A stretch of 64,000 nucleotides of DNA from Leptodactylus fallax (lineage: Eukaryota > Chordata > Amphibia > Anura > Leptodactylidae): the NCBI GenBank assembly GCA_947044405.1, contig CAMRHE010000356.1, positions 682,001-746,000 on the forward strand, read 5' to 3'. Shown here in pieces: positions 22,701 through 35,900 of this stretch. A program made the translations under genes and the position numbers. Below the pieces are notes generated by a model. The model worked only from the letters and a program-made list of their open reading frames with translations. It did no database searches and was not told where the DNA came from. Every line of letters begins with the position of its first letter. Position 1 is the stretch's first letter.

Positions 22701-25700
22701 CCTGGATCTCCTATATTAAGGTTATTTGGGCTTTTATCAGCTAATTATTTGCTATTGCACAGTTACTCCTGCAGAATGGCAGAACAGTATCAGTAATGGC
22801 TAGAGAGGAGGAGGACAGACTACTCCTTATTGTACACGCCCCACAGCCTTAGAGACAAATGTAAAAAGTATTTTAGCCATAATGTGATTATTAACAAAAG
22901 AAAAACTGATAGGAAACCATGTATGTGTACAGGCTTATACAGTCGTAGAACAGACTTTCTAGTAAGAGCCTGCACATATTTAAACTATTACTTATGTAGT
23001 CCATAAGTTCTCTCCGGATGTATCCCCATTGTGTTGGCGATGCCATAAGTCCGCAGGTTCCTACCTGCATATTTGGTGGGAATGCGAAAAAATATCCCCT
23101 TACTGGTCACTCGTTCAGCAGATACTGAACCAGGTTTTTGGATCCACCGAGCCTCTGACCCCTGTGGGACTTTTCTTGAATCTGTGGCCGACTTCCCCGC
23201 CTAGGTCCCACAGACGTCTTTGGCTTTAACTGGTGACTATCGCCAAATCTATGATCCCTCTATACTGGGCATCCGATTCCCCCCCCTCCAGCATCCCACT
23301 TTCTGCGGAAAGTATCTCAAGTTGCACGGATGGAGGAACTTTCCCATTTAGAACTTCGTACCCACCAGAAGTTTTGCGCTATTTGGGCGCCTTGGTATGA
23401 GTTCTCTAAAGACACTACCAGGACGCATTTGTGGGAACCCCCTGTTTAACATAATACCTTACTGAGACCCTTGGCCTTTCACCCTTAGGATTCTTTGTAT
23501 CTTATCCACCGCTAACGTTCCTTTCATCATTGTGTTATTAGTCAATTGTTATATGTAATTCGCCAGTTTATTCGACTGTTTAATCAATGACTGTTGTGCC
23601 ATGCACATTGTCTGTTACTATGTATATTCATTGGTGATATTTGAAAATCTAATAAAAAGTTAATTATAAAAAAAAAAATAAACTATTCATGAAAACTCAG
23701 GTACTCTTTATGGTGAGGTTCACACTAGCATCAGCTGTTCACTGTACTGGTCTGCCAGAGGACCAGAGCAACAGGCAAGCGGACCTATAAATTAGTGGCC
23801 ACATATGGAGCCCGATGGACCCCATTGACTATAATAGGATCCATTGGGTGCCGTGGTTTTTAAATTTAAAGCAGTGGACAAAAAGTTCCTGCATGCAGGA
23901 GGTATTCATCTACCGATTTCAGGTAGAGACTCTGATGCATATGTGAACACGTAGCCTAATACTCTATTACTTGGCATTTTTGTACTGACTTTCTTGGACA
24001 AAAATGTTTTTAGTTGATGGTAGACTTTTTTTTCTGTTTCACTATTTTGTTCTTTTGGGATATTAAAGGGTTATCCCCCATCTCACACTTTTATGTCTGA
24101 AATCAGCATGTTTGTCTCTATGGCAGCCTGAGATGACTGGGAAATATGGAAACAGCCAAACAGGGTGCCTTCCACTGTTTCCATAACTCCCATAGATGTG
24201 AATGAGTCTTACAGGCATAACATTGCACTGTAAGCTATAAGTGTTTATGAAACAGTTTAGAACAGTCTAAGTTACCTCCCTATCCCTCAATAAACAAATA
24301 ATGCATTTGCCATGCAATGTAAAATCCGTATACCTTACTCTTTTGTTGTGTATATAGGTTTCTTCCTGTCCTCCTCAGTGCGTACATTGCATTTATCACT
24401 TAGCACACTTCTGATCTACCACATCTAGAGTATGAGACATACTGGGAAAAGCTATAGACCAGGGGTAGGCAAACGTTTTTGTTTGGTCTGCCGATTTTTA
24501 ATTAAAAAATCAAAGATGAGGTACTCAGAGTGCTGGTCAATAATTGTAAGGCTGACGACCCCTAAACTAAAGTCATATAGCACAAACCATAACACAGAAC
24601 TGCTGCTACAAGATGCTTTAGGACGCATGCGTTTACTGCTATTTCCTGGGACGTACCTGTGCTTTCCGATTAGATGCAATGAAAATACATGTGCATCCGC
24701 AATTATTGGTAAATGTAAGTGTCCAGGAGCACCGTGTGGCAGCAGTCTTATAGTGAAAACACATTATGTGTCTGGATGCAGCTATATTGTTAGGCCACTG
24801 GAACTTTTATTTAGATGTAAAACTGCGTTCACATGGTGCATTCCCCCCCCCCCCCCCAAAAAAAAAAAAGCCTGTGTTTTCTGTGCAAAAAATGAATAAT
24901 GTCCCATAGCGGCCCCTGCATATGGTATTATGTCTCATAGCAGCCTCACCACGTGGTATTATATCCCATAGCGGCCTCTGCACACGCTATTATATTCCAT
25001 AGCAGCCTCTGCACAAAATATTGTATCCCATAGCGGCCCCTTGGACACGGTATTATGTCTCATGGCGGCCCCTGCACAAAGTATTATGTCTCATAGCAGC
25101 CCCTGCACAAGGTATTATGTCTCATTGCGACCCCTGCACAAGGTATTATGTCTCATTACGGCCCCTGCACACAGTATTATGTCCCATAGCGGCCCCTGCA
25201 CACAGTATTATGTTCCATAGTGGTCCCTCTAAACAGTATAATATTCCCACTTTTAGAATATTCCAATTTTCACTAATCACTAGCTATTATTATGCTGTGG
25301 GGTCTCTTCAGACCCCAGAGTATAATAAGTGGAGGCTCAGGAGAGGTGATGAAACATAAAAAAAACAATGTTACTCACCTTTCCTGCACTTTGTGGCCAC
25401 TCTGTGCTCTGCAGGCGCTTCTGCCTGAAGTCAGCGACCACTGATGGGATCTCAGTGGTCTCGTCTGGCGTCATTATGCGTAATGATGCCGGACGTGACA
25501 CCTAAGGTCCTTTCAGCAGTCTCTTACTTCAGGCAGAAGCGCCTGCAGAGCACAGAGCCGCCACGGATAAATCAGGACCATGGAATGAATCTGGTGATCC
25601 TTCTTTGGCCATACCTCCACTTTATCTGTGTTTGTGACTGTAGAAAGGTCTGTCAGATTTTCTGAGCCTCCTGTTCTCACCATTCGGACATGTAGCTTGT

Positions 25701-26941
25701 ATTTTATTTATAGCCGCAGAGGGAATCTCCAGGCAAATGTCACACTTGAATGTGTGCAGCCTTCTTGTATCAAACCCGCCCTTGTATTGCAGATATAATT
25801 GAGCTATTACTAGTTAAATGGGTTGTTTATTGTCCTTGTAAAAAGAATCATTGGGTTAAGGTTGTGTTCATGAGCCTCAGCACAAAGGGGCTTATTTTGT
25901 GCTCTTTGAATGTGGTTTATGTGCTTGTGCACAATGTATTGGAAAATGTGCTGGGTGAATCCAGGGCCCTTCCTTCAGAATTACCTAAACGCTTATAAAC
26001 CACAGGGACGGACATTTCTCCCCGCTGAGGACAAATCTCTAGACACAAGCTTTTCTTTCTGCATTGAATTCCCTGGTACAAGCGATAAGACATTGGTTCA
26101 CACTCATTTCTTGTAAACACTTCAGCTTACATTACAAATAGAGAACATTAGGGGGATTGATTTGTTGTTTTCCATGTAAAGCTTCCCATTAAGTCTCAGC
26201 TGGACGGTTATTGAACTCTTAAACCTTTTTGTTGGGTTTTATCTTGCATTGCTTTGTGATGTCAGTGGATCTTACGATGATGTCTTTCTTTTTCAGCAAT
26301 TTGTTAAGAATTACAATTTGATTTGTAACATGTAAAATGAAGAATCTGGTACCAAACCTGTGGCTTTTTATAGGTTCTTTGTATTTTCTGTCATGAAACA
26401 GTGGCAGGATGGGGTAGAGCTCCACACAGTGTGGCTGTGTCTACTGGAGCACCCCTTTTCACTTGTGGCCACCACACTTTAGGATCTGTCAAGCTTTGTT
26501 AGGAGACAGCGCTTGATGTTACCCACCGGCAAAAATGGCTACTCTGGCAGGTACAGCCATGCCCCCAGGTGCAGCGAAAATTTTGACACAAGTAGGGTAT
26601 ATTCACAATGCCTCTAGAACAGCAGATAAGTGGTTTATAAGAGGGTGGTTAACTTAGAATTGGACCCATACATGATACTCATGTAAAGGAGTGATCCTAT
26701 GAATGCAGACCCGTTTCAAACTCTCATATGAACATCATAGAAGACTGACATTCCTCTATATAAACCAGGACAGAAAACTTCTCTTTGAAGCTGCTACCAT
26801 TCTGGTGAATTTGAGCTAACTATAGAATGAACCCATCAAAATTGAAGGTGATCCTAACCAGGGTTGGGATTGTCAATTACTTGTGCATTCCTGGACAATC
26901 CTTTAAAAAATACACCTTTTTTTCCTCACTCTTCTTGTGAA

Positions 26942-26983
<42 letters not shown>

Positions 26984-29900
26984 TACAGACCAAAAGTTTG
27001 GACACACCTTCTCATTCCAAGAGTTTTCTGTATTTTCATGACTATAAAAATTGTAGATTCACACTGACGGCATCAAAACTGAATTAACACATGTGGAATT
27101 ATATACTTAACAAAAAAGTGTGAAACAACTGAAAATATGTCTTATATTCTAGGTTCTTCAAAGTAGCCACCTTTTGCTTTGATTACTGCTTTGCACACTC
27201 TTGGCATTCTCTTGATGAGCTTCAAGAGGTAGTCACCTGAAATGGTTTTCACTTCACAGGTGTGCCCTGTCAGGTTTAATAAGTGGGATTTCTTGCCTTA
27301 TAAATGGGGTTGGGACCATCAGTTGTGGTGTTCAGAAGTCAGGGGGATACACAGCTGATAGTCCTACTGAATAGAGTGTTAGAATTTGTATTATGGCAAG
27401 AAAAAAGCAGCTAAGTAAAGAAAAACGAGTGGCCATCATTACTTTAAGAAATGAAGGTCAGTCAGTCCGAAAAATTGGGAAAACTTTGAAAGTGTCCCCA
27501 AGTGCAGTGGCCAAAACCATCAAGCGCTACAAAGAAACTGGCTCACATGAGGACCGCCCCAGGAAAGGAAGACCAAGAGTCACCTCTGCTGCGGAGGATA
27601 AGTTCATCCGAGTCACCAGCCTCAGAAATCGCAGGTTAACAGCAGCTCAGATTAGAGACCAGGTCAATGCCACACAGAGTTCTAGCAGCAGACACATCTC
27701 TACAACAACTGTTAAGAGGAGACTGTGTGCAGCAGGCCTTCATGGTAAAATAGCTGCTAGGAAACCACTGCTAAGGACAGGCAACAAGCAGAAGAGACTT
27801 GTTTGGGCTAAAGAACACAAGGAATGGACATTAGACCTGTGGAAATCTGTGCTTTGGTCTGATGAGTCCAAATTTGAGATCTTTGGTTCCAACCACCCTG
27901 TCTTTATGCGACGCAGAAAAGGTGAACGAATGGACTCTACATGCCTGGTTCCCACCGTGAAGCATGGAGGAGGAGGTGTGATGGTGTGGGGGTGCTTTGC
28001 TGGTGACACTGTTGGGGATTTATTCAAAATTGAAGGAATACTGAACCAGCATGGTTACCACAGCATCTTGCAGCGGCATGCTATTCCATCCGGTTTGCGT
28101 TTAGTTGGACCATCATTTATTTTTCAACAGGACAATGACCCCAAACACACCTCCAGACTGTGTAAGGGCTATTTGACCAAGAAGGAGAGTGATGGGGTGC
28201 TACGCCAGATGACCTGGCCTCCACAGTCACTAGACCTGAACCCAATCCAGATGGTTTGGGGTGAGCTGGACCGCAGAGTGAAGGCAAAAGGGCCAACAAG
28301 TGCTAAGCATCTCTGGGAACTCCTTCAAGACTGTTGGAAGACCATTTCAGGTGACTACCTCTTGAAGCTCATCAAAAGAATGCCAAGAGTGTGCAAAGCA
28401 GTAATCAAAGCAAAAGGTGGCTACTTTGAAGAACCTAGAATATAAGACATATTTTCAGTTGTTTCACACTTTTTTGTTAAGTATAAAATTCCGCATGTGT
28501 TAATTCATAGTTTTGATGCCTTCAGTGTGAATCTACAATTTTTATAGTCATGAAAATACAGAAAACTCTTGGAATGAGAAGGTGTGTCCAAACTTTTGGT
28601 CTGTACTGTATATATAATTTTTTGTGTACTTGAGTGGGTTATTGTAATTATGATTATTTTGTAGCTCATAATAGAATTCTGGTAATTAGTTAATTTTAGT
28701 TTTCCAATTTGATTTTTTTTTTTTCAACATAAATGGGTTATACATATGAATATATTAATGGCGTTATCTCTATACTCTGTAGTGGCCAGGAAAGGCAAGC
28801 TCAGTGGGGCCCATTGCCAATGTCCTATTGCTGACTTATCCTAAGGACAGGTCATCAATACTGTAGTATTCTGTTGGACAATTCCTTTGTTATATATCTT
28901 ATTAGAGAAAATTGGTTCCCATTTCCCTGACAGTTTATTATTCTATTGTTTTTTATGTGTTATCAGTTTGCAGAGTTTTGAGTAGTCCTTTAATACTGTA
29001 TTAGCCATTGACCTTTAAGCTAATGTGTTATTGTATTTTCTTAGGAATTATTGAGCTGATTGCACGAATACCCAGTGTGAGCGGTGTTATTGATTCCTTA
29101 ATGCACGTACATTTATAATGTCAATGTCTTCAGCTGTTCTTCTGAGGACACTTCACTGGTACATTGCATTTTATAGGTTAGAGGGATGATATCAATGTTT
29201 CTGGTAATTGTCCTTGTCTTGCCTTTTGTATGAATATAGGGGATGAACAGACTGTTTAAGTCTAAGGAACAAGCTCTTTATTTTTAATGTTTTTTTTTTC
29301 TTGTTTTGTTTTATTTATTTTTTCTTAATTTGAATTGTTATGCAGTTGTTTTACAGTGAATGTAAGAATCACTAGTAAATGCCTATCTGCTATGAAATGT
29401 ATTCATTGCTGGCTGCTTGGCTTCTTCCTGCACTGGGGAAACAACTATGATCAGTGATGGTCTTGGGAATATGAGGTAGTTGAAGTTCTTCTTGCCTCAT
29501 GAGAAGCCCAAAGTGCTGTTTTATTTCCCCATGCTTTATACTGCAGCACAGCAACATAAAATGGAGCAGGAACTCTGTGACTAGAGAATAGATTTCCATT
29601 ACAGCAAGCCAGAATGATTGCCAGCAACAAATCCACCAATCAGATAAAGATTTTAGGTAAACCTACATTGCAGTGAGATAAATGAGGCTCATTGAGGGGC
29701 GATCCTGGAGATTCACGCGGGTATTTATGGCATTGCGATACAATGATATGCAGTTATAAATAATGTCATTTACTGACTTTTGCCTTTGCAAAAGTGTGAT
29801 GTTTTGGGACAGATTTACTGTTGGAAATACACCAAAAAATGTTGTACATGCTGTACCTCATATTTATTAACCCTTTTAGACGTTTTCTGACTGCTTCTGC

Positions 29901-32900
29901 GCCTTGTTCGACAGGTGAGCATGCTCTCTATTAGTAAATCTTCCATTTTGTATAAAATTTACATTGTAACACCAAATGTATAAACTTTTACATAGTAACA
30001 TAGTGGATAAGGTTGGATGAAGACAGGTTCATCAAGTCCAACCTATAACCCTTCAGTGTTGATCCAGAAGAATGCTAAAAGCACCACAAGACTGGTGCCA
30101 ATTGACCTATGTCAAGGGAAAAGATTCCTTCCCAATTACAAATCTGGCCATCAATATAAAACCCTGGATCAACTTACCTTCTCCAAAAGTCTAAAACTTG
30201 TAAGGGTGAGTTCACACCTGCGCTTCAGTCCGTCCGTTGCCAATCCGAGTGAAAATCTCGGCGAGTGGATTGGCATCGGATAGCGACAGGTTAGCGATGC
30301 ATTGGTTAAAAACCCATTCATTTGAATGGGTTTTTAAAGCAATACGCGGGTGTCCGATTGCACCCTTTGGGCTGTGAATCCTTTTTTTTTTCGTCGGAAA
30401 CAAAGTCGGACATGCAGGACTTCGTGTCCGACGAAAAAAATCGGCTTCGCAGCGCAGAGGGTGCAATCGGACACCCGCGCATTGCTTTAAAAACCCATTC
30501 AAATGAATGGGTTTTTAACCAATGCGTCGCTAACCTGTCTGTATCCGATGCCAATCCCGTTCGCCGAGATTTTCACTTGGATTGGCAACGGATGGACTGA
30601 AGTTCAGGTGTGAACCCACCCTAACCTGTAATATTTTTCTTTTCAAGAAAGGCAATTGGGCATCCAACTTGCACAGTGAATCCACCATCACCACATCCAG
30701 TGCCAGTGAGTTCTGTAGCCTCACTGTTCTTACAGTAAAGAATCCCTGTCTATGATGTTGGTGAAATATTCTTTCCTCCAGAAGTAAAGGATGTTCCCTT
30801 GTCACTATCATAGGCCTAGGAGTAAAAAGATTTGAAAGGTCTTTGTGCTGTCCCTTCATGTATTTGTACGTTTCTATTAGATCTCCCCTTAGTCACTCTC
30901 TGCTCCAATCCTCCCATCCCATAATTATCTTGGGTATTTTTTTTTTTTTTTGCTGTGTCCAATGCATTAACCCTGTTGATACTTTACAAGCTACACTAAA
31001 ACAAAATAGCTTTAGGGTGTGTTCACATTGTGGAATTTTCATGTGTATTTTGGCACATTTTCCACACTAAAATCTGTATGAAATCTACATCTCATTTTCA
31101 ATGGGAATCTGCGTTCTAGTTTTCAGCATGGGTTTAAAATCTGTGTCAGTTTTTGACATGTCACTTTTTGAAGAGTTTTCTATGTGCAAACTGTGGTTGT
31201 TAGCTGAATGCAGAATTTAACCTTTTAAAGTTGCTTTTCCAGGCAAACTGGAAAGCCCAGGAGGGTTAGGTATGGGCTAAAATAAAAAAGAAGCCATATT
31301 CACCAACCCTTGGTTCTGAGGTCCAGTGTTGGGTCCCCAGTTTCGTTCTGTGCTCGCACTGGCTGGGCTGGAAGTGAAATGGCTCAGGTGACTCCTGTAG
31401 CCAAATCACTGGGCTTATCAATGACATGTTGGGTACCTGTGATGTCACTGCTAATATGTCCCACTACCTGACATTTGATGGCTTAGGCCAATGATTGGCC
31501 AAAGTGGTAACTTTGAGGCTCAGCCTTGGATTTCTGGTATGGATTCCATATTGGGTTTTCCATGTAACTTTTAAACGAGTTTTCCAGATCTATGATATTG
31601 ATTTCTGTGGCCTCTTCACTACTTACTAAACACAGCACCATTATTGTATAGTGGTTATGCTTGGTACTGCAGCTCAGCACTTTAATTTGAATAGGACTGA
31701 GCTGCAGCATGGCTATGTGACCAATGGATGTCTCAGGCCTGGGAAGAGGAGTGGAGGTCAATAGAACAGTCCTGGACAACCCCTTTGAGTTGTGTAAATT
31801 TAATTTTAAGGAGCACATTATCGTGCTGTCACTTTATTATCGAGCTCCAGCCGAACAACGATACCACACTGTGCCAAGCACCTATTGGGTGATGTACTAT
31901 GCTACTATGCATGCAGAGTGTGTAAATGGCCAAACAAAGACCTTGGTGAGCTGGGTGATGGGTCTGGAGCTGTATTTTAACCATAAGTATATTTTAGATG
32001 TGTTTTTTGTTTTTGTTTTTTTAAATCTTTGAAGTATTTTGGGTAAATTTCTGAACATTAAATATTCCCTTTAATACATTACAGTCTGACTCCATCTATT
32101 GTTTAGTAACGAAAATACATTACAATAACATATTGTTAAGAAAAACAATATATCACATTTTAGGCAACTAGAAAAGACCCTAAACACAATTTACACAGCC
32201 CGAGATTCAGTATTAATACCGGGCCATGGTGTGATTCATCCTACTGCTTGCATTGGTGATACCTCTGCCTGCCTGAAATGATGGTAATGGGAAAAATGCT
32301 AAAATTGAAAGCTGTGTATAAAGAACACAGACAACAGTATGAGGTTTGCACCAAGGCTCAGGTCATTGCTTAGAGTAAATAACTAAATATTTCTTCTAAT
32401 AGCATTGAGCAGATGCTATATAAATCTATTAAAAAGAAGAATAAATTGCGGAAATCTCTTAAGGTGAGTCGCTTTTGCTGAATGATTGCGGCTTTAAATT
32501 GAATCTCTCAGTAAATAAATAAGAGCTGCTCAGTCCCAAGGCCCCACAGAAATAATATACTCTGCCAGTACAGGAAGTGCAGACAGACGCGATCGATCAC
32601 TCCTCAAACTTGACCTGATTTTTTGATACATCTTGTTTTTCTCTTTCTCAGCTTTTCTGCAGTGTTGCAGTGAGGAGAATGCACCGGTCATTGTGTTTGT
32701 CTCTAAAATGTTTGCTGTTGATGCTAAAGCTCTACCCCAGAACAAGCAGAGGTAAGAAATTGCATAGTACTGTCCAATAACACGATTTGTGGAGGGTTAA
32801 CCTTGGAGTATCTGAATGTTCAAGGCAGCGCAGCAGATTTTAGAAGGTGAATATGCTGGCTCTAAAGGGGTGTTCTGAGATTAAGCAATTGATGACCTAT

Positions 32901-35900
32901 CCTTGAGGGTAGGTCACCAAAATCAGATTGCTGGGTGCCCGCCACCCAACCCAGCTCAGCTGCAGCTCAGCTACATTCACTTAAATGGAATTGAGCTGCA
33001 CACAGACCAAGTCATGAATGAAAGTCACATGGCTTGTGTGCCCACTGCTGCAGCTTCGATCAGCTGATCCATGGGGCTCTATTCCAAGGATATGTTAAAA
33101 ATATTTTAAGCCCAGGAAACCCCTTTAAAACAGAGGTCTGACCACTTATGTGTTTATTTTATTGAAAATGTATCAAAGTGCTCTGTGTAGTATCATGGTG
33201 TATGAATTGGGCACTAAAAACTCATTTTCATTTATTTTCCTATAAGCTGGACTAGTAGTAATAAAGTGTAACTTTTATGAAGGTGCCTACAATAAACAAT
33301 AGTCTACGATTCATTGCACACTTAGGGTCTGTTAACTTTTCTATCAAGTTTTCAGTTTTCTATTCTCTCATAGGAGCAGAAACACTAAAATAATGGAGTG
33401 TCATATGAGTACCACCAATGGTACGCAAGCAACCCCATTAACTTATCATGAGGCCACAGGTTCTGTCACAGTGGCTGTCATTTTGAAGGACAGTATTGCT
33501 GCATGCTTCGCTACTTTTGCCATGAAATATGAGAGAGTCTTAATAGAGGCTCCTGACAGGAGCCTTACATGCAATATAGAGCAGCAGGAATGTAGAATAT
33601 AACCCGTCAAGCGCAAGGGAACATGATACAACAATCTCCCTATTTCAGCATTAACTGAAAAACAGCAAATTTCCTAAACTTTTCCTAAAATCAATAAATC
33701 TTGGTGTTCACTCTGAGAAGGACAATTCCCATGCTGACATCCATACTATAACCTGTTCCTATCCAAAATTGCCAGTCTCATATAGATATCTTGTAGATAA
33801 GACTTCTAATAATGATGTACTGTATCTATCTGTATAGATCATATGATACTGGTTGGAAAAAATTTCAAGAATTTCATAATAGGTTTAGTCCAGAGATTTT
33901 AATGGGGTTGGCCGTTTCATAGTAAAATTTCTAAAGTGCCATAAACTCAAAATCTTCTTATTCTTTACTCCTGCCCTTCAGTTTAAGGCCCCCTGCTGCC
34001 CATGGGTAAAATATCTTTTTTTTATAAAAAAAAAGGGAGTGCAACCCCCATTTCCATTTTGTATCAGTTCCTCATAGTTTGACATCCCTGCTTGTAGTCA
34101 TTGAATTCCATATCTGTCTATCTACCTGTAGATATCTATGCAGCTATATAACTTATCTATGAACTTGAGCTGCCTTTCACCTTTCAGTTTCATTGGTGCC
34201 ATTAATACATCTCCAGCATCTGGCCCAGCTGACCTATCCGTTACTGTTGTTTGCCTCTGAAATATGAGTTTTCAGAAGCCTATGACAGCCACTCCTCATC
34301 TCACTTCATAGCCTTACATTATACACTTGAACCTGGGTCTATTGGTTATACTAGTTGTAAGTTAACTGCCTATTACACAGGACTGCAGCTAAACCTACTG
34401 CATTATTACACTATACAAATGACAGATTTTGCCGACCAGTCCTAACAACAAGCAGTTTAATAATAGGTAATATTACTTGCAATCTGTTATATGGCTTTGA
34501 CTATACTCTAGTGTTGGCTTCATGTACTCAAGTGACAAATGGCTGCCATGTGTCACTTTTATTTATAGCTGTATCTGCAAGCATGTGACAGCATTCTTAT
34601 CACCCAAATCTAAAATGGACTGTAGGCCAAACGTCTGTTGAATCGTCAGATTCTTTTCTGCTCTGTAAATGTTCAGTCATCATACAGTCATACCTCTCTA
34701 GTACCTACGGTAATCTAGAAGTGACAGTCCTGTGGCATTTCTGTGTTCTCTACTTTTTTAGCTTGGCTCTGTTAGGGCACAGCTGTGAACACTGACTGCA
34801 GTTTAGCTGCATTTTCTTAAAATAAACTAAAATGGGCTGAGACAAGTCTCGTATCTCATCACTGTCTCCAGCTATTGCTCACACTGTCTCCTATGCTTTA
34901 TGCTGCAGCTCTGTTTGCATAGATTGGCTGTGATGTATAAACACAAGCTCATCAGGGAGTCATAGCATGTTACGACGAGTGCAATAAGAACAGAGCGATT
35001 ATATAGTACTAAGGTACTGGTGGGAATTCTATGACACATATACAATACTGTATATGCAACCCAATGAGCATTCGAAAAAGGGCAGCCTGAATGTCTGCTT
35101 TAATGGTAGCCTGTCACAAGGATTCATCCCTGTAAACCACTGCCCCAACTTGTGTGGCCTGAAAAGATCTTTCTAAAGCTATAGAGATTTTCTCCATTTA
35201 AAAAAAAACTGCTGTAAAATGACTCTGAAAAGAGAAAAAGATGTGCTTAGTCCAATGCTGCAGTTATATCACAACCAAAACACTTTATACCCATTAGTAT
35301 ATGTCATTACTTCTCTATATATGTCCTGCATGATCCTCCAGTTGTTTCTGAGTGAGAGACTATTGTAGAGCAGATTCCTAAACTCTACCCAGCCGGTCAG
35401 AGAGAATTGCAAACTACAGATAGAGCCTACAAAGGGAAAACCGCTATAAACTGCAGAATATAAGTCATATAATGACTTGAAACATTGTTACTCCTCATGC
35501 ACCAGACATAACAGTTTATTCTGAAAAGTCAAATGAAACGGCACATACGCTTTAAAGATCTTTTAGATCTGATATGTTGGTGGCAGTGGTTTATAGGGTA
35601 AGTCCTGGTAACAGGTTCCCATAAAGTGTGAAGCATGTGTGCATTATCCATTTATCCCACACACCAGAGACATACTGGTAGGGAATGTAGATTGTGAGCC
35701 CTATATGGGACAGTGTTTACAATATCTGCAAAGCGCTGTGGAATATGATGGCGCTATATAAGTAAATAAATTTATAAGTGGTGAAATATTAAACTGCATT
35801 ATACCTTACATAATACTCTACAGTTTATAATGTACTTTAAGTAATTTGGTAAAACCTGTCACATAGACAAGAACAAGAGCTAGTCAGATTACTGGGGCAG

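Larger units (their letters stand above)
22096..32651 (+). other. EFL1 intron (10.6 kb) rich in mobile elements
   Basis: U2-type GTGAGT...TCAG intron. Contains an L1 3' end, a composite minisatellite repeat, a full Tc1 transposon and a split CR1 fragment, each listed. Stretches 22096-22980, 23961-24462, 25661-26950 and 28611-29994 show no recognisable gene; several open frames there are chance. Confidence 0.7.

Noticed and set aside
24432..24899. 155-codon open frame
   Set aside because: It starts within intron sequence and runs through a repeat into a C run and an A run; no domain, no splice context and unlikely codon use.
24897..25240. Regular 31-bp repeats considered as a CRISPR array
   Set aside because: There are no unique spacers between the repeats; units are directly tandem, and the context is a vertebrate intron.
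30212..30600. Overlapping open frames on both strands with similar peptides
   Set aside because: They are the two arms of one palindromic MITE, so the same sequence is read on each strand; no protein family is recognised.
35680..35772. tRNA gene suggested by the TATAGCGCC-type sequence
   Set aside because: No A and B box pair with a cloverleaf can be drawn; the phrase recurs elsewhere as a dispersed repeat.
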